Shown one piece after another: positions 58,724 to 64,000 of a DNA stretch of 64,000 bases. Each line of letters starts with the position of its first letter. The first letter of the stretch is position 1. The stretch covers positions 269,620 to 333,619 of the forward strand of contig NZ_BMOU01000006.1 in the NCBI RefSeq assembly GCF_014647235.1, read 5' to 3'. The notes under the pieces are model-generated. The model was not told where the DNA came from and did no database searches. It was given only the letters and a program-made list of their open reading frames with translations. This DNA comes from Haloarcula pellucida (GTDB lineage Archaea > Halobacteriota > Halobacteria > Halobacteriales > Haloarculaceae). The position numbers were made by a program, and so were the translations under genes.

Positions 58724-60133
58724 ATGACGGAGTTCTCCGCCGCCGGCGTGCTGGAGATCACCAGCGTCAACGGCGCGAGTGCCGCCCTCAAGAGCGAGAT
58801 TGAGGGCGTCTCCGTCGACGTCAACGCGTCGCCGAGTCCGAGTCGGCAGGCCGCGTCGGGCAACCGGCGCATCGCCGGTCGCGAGCGCGCCATGTCCCGC
58901 CAGTTGCTCGACCAGTCGAACACCTATCTGGAGACCGCGACCGACCATCTCGACGAGAACCTCGATCTGAATCGTGAGCGCAACGACCTGCTGCGCCAGC
59001 AGCTGGACCTGCAGGAGATGACCGCCCGCAGCGGTGGCGGCGGTCTCGACCTGCCACGCCCCCGTCGTGGGCGGAACGGCGGTGGCGGCGGTCTCGGCGG
59101 CGTCGCTGCGGCCGCAGTGCTGGCGAGTGCGATCAGCCAGACGCTCCCGACGCCGGCCCCCAGCGAAGAGCCGACGCCTGGTGAGGGCAACGGCACGCCA
59201 GTGTCGGGGCCGGTGCCGGCATCGGAGCTGGTCGTCGGCTCGGTTGCGCTGTCGACGGTCCTGACTGGCGCGGTACCAGCGTCGTCGGTCCTGTCGAGCG
59301 TTGCCGCGTCGAAAGTCCTGGACAGTTCCGACGCATCCGACATCCTGAACAGTACGGATGTGACGGACGTGCTGAACAGCAAGGACGTGACGGCGGTGCT
59401 GAACAGCAAGGACGCGAGCAAGGTGTTGAACAGCGTCGCCGCGTCGTCGGTCCTCACGAAAGTGGCTGTCTCGTCGGTACTGAACAGCAAGGATGCGACA
59501 TCGGTGCTGAACAGCGTCGCCACCGCCAAGGTACTGGACAGCGTTGAGCTGTCGGCGCTCGTAAAGAAGGTGCCCGCCTCCGAGTTGGTGAGTGATGAGG
59601 GCGGGAGTGGCAGTGGTGGCGGCGGAGGCGGTGGTGTCGTAGATCTAATCAAAGGAGCTGTTGCTGGTGGATCTATCGCCGCACTTCTGGCTGGCGCGGG
59701 TAAAGCCAGCCAAGGCGGCCCATCAACTGCTGCTGGGACACTTGGGCCACTTGCCGGTATCGTACCGGGGCTTGTGGGAGCTGCCGCAACAGGGTCTGGA
59801 AGCGTCGGAGAGTTCTACACCGATGAGTTGGGGATGTCGATGAACGCCAACGGTCAGGAAACCGACCCCATCTCCGGGTTTCTGACCAAACTGTACAAAC
59901 CGCTCTTTGATTCGCTCGGCACCAACTCTCAGTCGAACACGCGACGTGTCACGCCCGATGAGTTAGAGTCGACGAGCACCAGAAACGCGACGTCCAGCAA
60001 CGAGTCGTCGGTTGAGGTGACGAACGAGGTCACAATCGAAGAAAGCCAGGACACGCGCGAGACTGAGCGGATCGTCGACAGACGTCTTGACGAGTTCGAG
60101 CGCGATCTGAAGCGTGACCTCAATCGTCGGTAG
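58724..60133 (+). CDS. tape-measure candidate with nonapeptide repeats
   Basis: This 469-residue protein directly follows the tail chaperones, the tape-measure place. Residues 1-100 are helical (ERAMSRQLLDQSNTYLETATDHLDENLDLNRERNDLLRQ broken by Gly-rich segments). About 14 copies of a nine-residue repeat (consensus NSKDATSVL) fill residues 162-289. Glycine-rich spacers follow, then hydrophobic stretches (GAVAGGSIAALLAGAGKA; LGPLAGIVPGLVGAAATG) and a helical, charged end (ERIVDRRLDEFERDLKRDLNRR). At 469 residues it would set a short tail. Base composition drops from about 59640 on. The ATG at 58724 overlaps the end of the read-through frame. Confidence 0.6.
   Translation: MTEFSAAGVLEITSVNGASAALKSEIEGVSVDVNASPSPSRQAASGNRRIAGRERAMSRQLLDQSNTYLETATDHLDENLDLNRERNDLLRQQLDLQEMTARSGGGGLDLPRPRRGRNGGGGGLGGVAAAAVLASAISQTLPTPAPSEEPTPGEGNGTPVSGPVPASELVVGSVALSTVLTGAVPASSVLSSVAASKVLDSSDASDILNSTDVTDVLNSKDVTAVLNSKDASKVLNSVAASSVLTKVAVSSVLNSKDATSVLNSVATAKVLDSVELSALVKKVPASELVSDEGGSGSGGGGGGGVVDLIKGAVAGGSIAALLAGAGKASQGGPSTAAGTLGPLAGIVPGLVGAAATGSGSVGEFYTDELGMSMNANGQETDPISGFLTKLYKPLFDSLGTNSQSNTRRVTPDELESTSTRNATSSNESSVEVTNEVTIEESQDTRETERIVDRRLDEFERDLKRDLNRR
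59207..59590 (+). repeat. 27-bp coding repeat array (nonapeptide)
   Basis: About 14 imperfect 27-bp units encode the repeat ending VL or IL. DNA-level similarity is seen between several neighbours (GTGCTGAACAGCAAGGA-type core), so the array probably grew by tandem duplication. Copy number changes would shift protein length in 9-residue steps. Confidence 0.7.
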
Positions 60134-60311
60134 AGAGCTGCTCCCGCAGATCCAGAATCGTCCGCTTTTGTCGGATGATGATGGCGACCAGCGCAAGGAC
60201 AGTAACGCCGAAGATCGAATTGCCGAAACCACCGACGTACATCCCGTAAATCATCACAATGAACGCCAGCACCCCGAGGGCGTACATCGGCCAGAACTCG
60301 CGGATTTGCAT
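60120..60311 (-). CDS. small two-helix membrane protein on the opposite strand
   Basis: This 63-residue protein (MQIREFW start at 60311) has two hydrophobic helices (MYALGVLAFIVMIYGMYV and SIFGVTVLALVAIII) and a charged helix (RQKRTILDLREQLSTDD). A start at 60335 is also in frame. It is the only minus-strand gene in the provirus part and overlaps the tape-measure 3' end by 14 bp. The DNA here is AT-richer, as for a recently added moron. It may be expressed separately from the late genes. Function unknown. Confidence 0.55.
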   Translation of the reverse strand: MQIREFWPMYALGVLAFIVMIYGMYVGGFGNSIFGVTVLALVAIIIRQKRTILDLREQLSTDD

Positions 60312-60353
60312 ATTTTGACATACTGACACAGGCACAAAAAGGATTCACCCATC

Positions 60354-60971
60354 ATGACAACGATACGATTCGAGTTGCCGCCGTTCGACATCGACGGCGA
60401 CGGCAGCACAGAGGCACTGGCATTCGGTTTCGACAAGAATCTCTCGGTCGAGCATACCGTCCGCACGGGCTGGCTCACTGAGGGCGGCGGGTCGACCACC
60501 ATCGACCTGCTGTCGGACATCGCCGCCGAACTGAACCTGAACGAGGACTTCTCCGGCAAGCGCAAGGGCCTCTACACCGACCTCGGCGGCGGCGTCGCGG
60601 TCGTGCAGGTCGACGCCGAAATCACGACCGGCGACAACACCAACCAGTGGGGGACCGGCAACGGCGGGACGTGGGACGCCGCCGGCGGCACCGTCCTCGA
60701 GAAGATGGCCGTCTTGAACGAGGCCCTCATCCGCGCCGAGATCGACTCGCGACCTGGCGACGGCAACTATCCCGAGGGACATCTCGCCAGTCTGCACGTC
60801 GGCGAGTACAGCAGTGGTGGGCGGTTCGACCCGATCGACGTCGTCCCTGAGGAACCGAAGATCGTCCACGACACCGAACGCGAGTCCTCGACCGCAACGG
60901 TCAGTATCAACTTCGCCAGCGCGGCGTCGCTGGAGGCCCCGTGGGACGGCCAGAAGCAGTCCAAATCCTAA
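60354..60971 (+). CDS. tail protein, possibly distal tail
   Basis: This 205-residue protein starts TTIRFELPPFDIDGDGSTEALAFGFDKNLSVEHTVRTGWLTEGGG, a beta-rich beginning. It continues with LYTDLGGGVAVVQVDAEIT and a helical middle (VLEKMAVLNEALIRAEI). The position directly after the tape measure corresponds to the distal tail protein in siphoviruses. No certain family. Confidence 0.55.
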   Translation: MTTIRFELPPFDIDGDGSTEALAFGFDKNLSVEHTVRTGWLTEGGGSTTIDLLSDIAAELNLNEDFSGKRKGLYTDLGGGVAVVQVDAEITTGDNTNQWGTGNGGTWDAAGGTVLEKMAVLNEALIRAEIDSRPGDGNYPEGHLASLHVGEYSSGGRFDPIDVVPEEPKIVHDTERESSTATVSINFASAASLEAPWDGQKQSKS

Positions 60972-60974
60972 CGC

Positions 60975-62087
60975 ATGACAGCACCACAAGCCTACGTCCT
61001 CCCGCTCCCACGAGTGGGGCAGCGACCGCCATCGGACACGACGCAGAAGAACCTCAGCGCGCTCGGTGTGCTCGGCTCGGACAGCGGGGCGGTCGAGCCC
61101 ATCAGCACTGAGCCCGGGACACAGGAGATCCGCGGCTACTACCGGGGACGGTACGCCTGGAAGCTTGCCCGAGAGCTGAAAGAGCTGGCCTCGGTCGACG
61201 GCGCCATCCCGATCTACGGCGCCCGCGACTCTGATGCAGACGGCTACTACGCCATCGACCGTGTCGAGGCCGACGCCGTCGAGGCACAGGCCGCAGACTG
61301 GCTCCAGCAGTACACCCTCGCCATCACCCGCGAGGGGAGTCGGGCCAACAAACGGCGAGCGGTGCGGACGAATCGGGGCCAGGTCGACCACCCGTTCGGA
61401 AACGCCACGACGGCCGAAGTCGGTGTGCCAGCGGCGGCCACACAGGTGCAGTGGCTGGACCGCGAGACTGGTGACACGTCGACGCCGTCGCTGGTCGCGA
61501 CCCGCAGCGCCGAGCTGGGCGACGTCGAGATCTACGACCTGCAGGCGGCGCCGTACGCCAACGCCACGCTCACGTACGATCTCGACTATGCCAGCATGGG
61601 CGACGTCGACGTCCGCGTCTGGGACTACAGAGGCGTTGGATCGCGAACCGACAGCGATGGCGTGGTCGCCGCCGCGAAGGTCTTCTCGACGGCCCACGAG
61701 TACGCCGGCGAGCGCGTCATCTCCAACGGTCTGGTCCGCCTGCGCGTCGACCAGTCGCCGGCGCTGTCGGTCGAGCGCTGGGACGACGCCAACAGCACGT
61801 GGACCACGCAGTCACTCGGGACGTCGTCGTGGAGCGTCACGGATATCGACATCCGCCACATCGGGATGGCCCGCGCCGACGCTCGTGTGGTCTTCAGCGA
61901 CGGCAGTAGCGAGTACCCGCTGGACGTCTCGGTCAAACGGGGCTGGACGGACCCGCTGTGGATGGAGGTCGACGGCGAGGGTGGGACGAAGCCAGGGGTG
62001 AAGGACCTACTCGATCCGGCAGCGAGCGGGCAGATCTACGACCCCGGCGCTGATCAGGGGCTCGTCGCTCGGGAGGTCGTACAATAA
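60975..62087 (+). CDS. tail tip protein
   Basis: This 370-residue protein is beta-rich with a helical part near residues 55-110 (ELKELASVDGAIPIYGARDSDADGYYAIDRV). The end KPGVKDLLDPAASGQIYDPGADQGL is probably the exit to the fibre. It is between distal tail and fibre genes, so it is likely part of the tail tip. No catalytic motif or family is recognised. Its stop overlaps the next start (TAATG). Confidence 0.5.
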   Translation: MTAPQAYVLPLPRVGQRPPSDTTQKNLSALGVLGSDSGAVEPISTEPGTQEIRGYYRGRYAWKLARELKELASVDGAIPIYGARDSDADGYYAIDRVEADAVEAQAADWLQQYTLAITREGSRANKRRAVRTNRGQVDHPFGNATTAEVGVPAAATQVQWLDRETGDTSTPSLVATRSAELGDVEIYDLQAAPYANATLTYDLDYASMGDVDVRVWDYRGVGSRTDSDGVVAAAKVFSTAHEYAGERVISNGLVRLRVDQSPALSVERWDDANSTWTTQSLGTSSWSVTDIDIRHIGMARADARVVFSDGSSEYPLDVSVKRGWTDPLWMEVDGEGGTKPGVKDLLDPAASGQIYDPGADQGLVAREVVQ

Positions 62088-64000
62088 TGGCGCAGTGGCA
62101 ACTTCGCAGCAACTGGGGAGGCACTGGCTGGGGCGACTGGACCCAGAGTGGCAATATCCAGCTGATCAACGACGATACGAACAACACCGGAGACTGGGTG
62201 CTTGATGGCTCATTCACGCAGGGTAAAGCGCGAACCGGCCTCGAGGATACGTCCCAGAAGATCACCGGCTGGCGGTTCGATGTCGAGATTACCGATGGGA
62301 ACGGCAACGACTCGGACAGCCGATACGGCCCCGGTTTTGAGGTCCTCGATGAACAGGGGAACGCGCTGCTGCACATCCAGTTCGAGGGCAACAACGTCGC
62401 CGCCGTGGACTCCGGAGCTGTCGACAACAACACTGCGGACCGCGTAGAATTTACAGGCTCGTGGTCCTTCGACACGCTCTACACCGACGTTTCAATCATC
62501 CACACGGGCGGAGGGTCCTACGACATCACCTTCAACGGCGAAACGATCACGTTCACGGCGGCATCGGCGCCGGCGACCAGCGTCGGGTTGCAGGAGGCGG
62601 GCTGGCACGTCTACGAGGAGCGGTCGCAGCGCTGGGCCGGGTACATCGACAACGTCGAGTACCGCATCCCGGACCCGCCGGCGGCGCCCAACAACGTCGA
62701 CGCAACCTATGTCGCTGACGATCAGGTCGATCTCAGCTTCGATGCCGACACGAGTGACGGGCCGATCAACAGCTACGATGTCGAACTCTCGCGCGACGGC
62801 GGGTCGTGGGTGTCGCCGGCCGGCGGCCCCTCGTCGCCCGGCAGCGCCGGCACCTACTCCTACGGACCGGCCAGCGATGCCGCCTACGGCAAGCAGGTCG
62901 GCGCCGACTCCTCGATCCAGATCCGCGTCCGGGCGGTCAACACGACCGGCACCAGCAGCTGGGTGACGAGCGACACGGTCTACACGACGCCAGTCCCGCC
63001 TGCGACGCCGTCGGTCAACCGCCCCGATGCGTCGACGGTGGAGCTGACGGTAACATGGCAGACCGACCTCGTCGGCGACGACGGCCAGTACTTCGACGTC
63101 TACTACCGCGAGGACACGGGCTCGGGATACGGCTCGTGGACGTTCTTCGACGCGTTCACCGCCGCCGATGCGAACGCATCAGGCACCGACGCGAAAGGCA
63201 GCAGTGTCACCGCCACCTACAACGTCGGGACGACCTACGACGGCGTCGCGCTACAGAACGACGCCCGGTACCAGTTCAAGATCAGGCACTTCAACAACTC
63301 ATCGCGCGGCAGCGAATACGTCATCGCCGACTACGGTAACGAAGGCAACGTCTACTTCGAGGACGGATTCGAGAGCGGCGACGCATCGGCGTGGGACTCT
63401 ACGAACCTCCCCGACGGGGCCGGCGAAACCTCTGGCGTTGTTCAGACGCTGGACAGTCGGTTTGCCGATACGTCGCCAGCTGAAGGTTCATACGCCGTCG
63501 AGATGTTCGACGGTGGGTACCTCCGCAAGCAACTGGGCGACCTCTCGGGCGAGTCCGATGTCCACGTGCGTCTCCGGTGGCAGGCGGCGTCGTGGGAAGC
63601 CGACGCCGTCGATGCGCTCCGAGTGCGGTGGTACGACGGGAGTGCGTGGCAGACACTGCAGACCGACGACTGGGCGTACAATCAGCAGGGTTGGGTGTTC
63701 GCCACGATATCAGTGCCCGACAGCTATCTCTCGACGGATGCCCGCCTCGAGGTCGCCCAAGAGTTCCAGGGCAATTACTCGTTCACGGCCTTCGACAGCG
63801 TCGTCGTCAGCGACAACCTTCACGAGTACACCAGCCCCGCGGCGCCGTCGGGGCTCTCGACAGACACGACCACAGAGGATGAGATTGGTCTCTCGTGGAC
63901 GACGAACGCATCACTCATGGGCCTCGGAAGCACGAACGAGACGCGCAACGAGGTCCGGATCAAGGCAACGTCCGCCGGGTCCTACACGTGGCCAGCCAGT
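62087..64000 (+). CDS. tail fibre/adhesin with FN3 domains, 3' end outside window
   Basis: The frame from the ATG at 62087 is open to the right edge (638 codons, no stop). The N-terminal ~200 residues look like a concanavalin/LamG-type beta-sandwich (GFEVLDEQGNALLHIQFEGNN; ITFNGETITF). Fibronectin type III-like modules follow (PDPPAAPNNVDATYVADDQVDLSF; VPPATPSVNRPDASTVELTVTW), then a second beta-sandwich (YFEDGFESGDASAWDS) and the start of another FN3 module. This is the layout of a receptor-binding tail fibre. Translated by eye, so small errors are possible. Confidence 0.7.
   Translation, partial: MAQWQLRSNWGGTGWGDWTQSGNIQLINDDTNNTGDWVLDGSFTQGKARTGLEDTSQKITGWRFDVEITDGNGNDSDSRYGPGFEVLDEQGNALLHIQFEGNNVAAVDSGAVDNNTADRVEFTGSWSFDTLYTDVSIIHTGGGSYDITFNGETITFTAASAPATSVGLQEAGWHVYEERSQRWAGYIDNVEYRIPDPPAAPNNVDATYVADDQVDLSFDADTSDGPINSYDVELSRDGGSWVSPAGGPSSPGSAGTYSYGPASDAAYGKQVGADSSIQIRVRAVNTTGTSSWVTSDTVYTTPVPPATPSVNRPDASTVELTVTWQTDLVGDDGQYFDVYYREDTGSGYGSWTFFDAFTAADANASGTDAKGSSVTATYNVGTTYDGVALQNDARYQFKIRHFNNSSRGSEYVIADYGNEGNVYFEDGFESGDASAWDSTNLPDGAGETSGVVQTLDSRFADTSPAEGSYAVEMFDGGYLRKQLGDLSGESDVHVRLRWQAASWEADAVDALRVRWYDGSAWQTLQTDDWAYNQQGWVFATISVPDSYLSTDARLEVAQEFQGNYSFTAFDSVVVSDNLHEYTSPAAPSGLSTDTTTEDEIGLSWTTNASLMGLGSTNETRNEVRIKATSAGSYTWPAS

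Larger units (their letters stand above)
40870..64000 (+). mobile_element. haloarchaeal tailed provirus (HK97-fold, siphovirus-like), right end outside window
   Basis: All genes from 40870 to the edge except one run on the plus strand, mostly overlapping or within a few bp. They follow the tailed-virus order: replication, terminases, portal, protease/scaffold, capsid, connectors, tail tube, chaperones, tape measure, tail tip, fibre. Codon use shifts slightly and the 59640-60350 stretch is AT-richer. No integrase, tRNA target or att repeat is visible. The left limit is therefore placed at the first viral gene, 106 bp from the pfdB start. Confidence 0.85.

Noticed and set aside
58482..58727. 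81-codon frame crossing the AT-rich inverted-repeat segment
   Set aside because: It is open only because the segment has no in-frame stop; residues look random. It overlaps the next start as ATGA, so it is kept as a doubtful possibility, not annotated.
60345..61697. Minus-strand open frame of 450 codons in the tail region
   Set aside because: Shadow of two plus-strand tail genes with better codon use.
1..64000. CRISPR array
   Set aside because: No regularly spaced repeats of 24-40 bp with unique spacers were seen.
40870..64000. Integrase or transposase in the provirus part
   Set aside because: No tyrosine or serine recombinase motif was recognised in any frame; it may lie outside.

Overview
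The window is a GC-rich haloarchaeal chromosome segment. Proteins are strongly acidic, several promoters are TATA-like boxes about 27 bp upstream of start codons (leaderless transcripts), and there are haloarchaea-typical families (HalOD1, Bat-type HTH regulator, BGTF-like surface protein, DUF2070, DUF3194 next to prefoldin beta, stand-alone GMP synthase glutaminase subunit). The species cannot be fixed from this sequence; a Haloarcula-like lineage is a guess.

Positions 1-40763 are ordinary chromosome. First comes a hydroxy-acid (lactate or glycolate) oxidation operon: an FAD/Fe-S oxidase cut by the window edge, a LutC-like protein and a LutB-LutA fusion. An Nramp-like transporter and its possible winged-helix regulator follow. 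Next are acyl-CoA dehydrogenase and enoyl-CoA hydratase, a LarA-like protein, an orphan MalG-type permease, an RNase H-like protein, a solitary trpB and a YegS-like lipid kinase. A run of secreted or lipoprotein genes contains an S8 protease and a BGTF-like surface protein. After it come a sulfatase-fold enzyme with GtrA, hyuA-hyuB, MoxR, tRNA-Ser(CGA), DUF2070, guaA subunit A, an HNH-like protein, DUF192, an isopropylmalate/citramalate synthase, a HalOD1 protein, a PAS-GAF-Bat-HTH regulator, a HAD hydrolase and a DUF151 nuclease. The stretch closes with small membrane or secreted proteins and the DUF3194-pfdB pair.

From about 40870 to the right edge lies a haloarchaeal tailed (HK97-fold, siphovirus-like) provirus, all but one gene on the plus strand. 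The early part has a PrimPol-helicase of about 1190 residues, a small wHTH protein, two zinc-motif proteins and two tiny membrane proteins. A strong TATA box at 46441 precedes the late operon: small and large terminase, portal with a C-terminal KTSC domain, XkdF-like protease/scaffold, major capsid protein, connector and tail-completion genes, tail tube, two tail-assembly chaperone frames, tape-measure candidate, tail-tip proteins and an FN3-containing fibre that runs off the window. No integrase is visible; the left edge abuts the pfdB promoter.

The most unusual signals are in the provirus tail module. A G GGA AAC heptamer in slippery phase joins the two chaperone frames, like the lambda G-GT frameshift. 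A 206-bp AT-rich segment with 22-bp terminal inverted repeats and an internal TATA box sits just before the tape-measure gene. The tape-measure candidate carries about 14 copies of a nine-residue repeat, and a lone minus-strand membrane-protein gene lies behind it. In the chromosome a 78-bp MITE-like nested palindrome with a possible TCA target duplication lies upstream of guaA subunit A.
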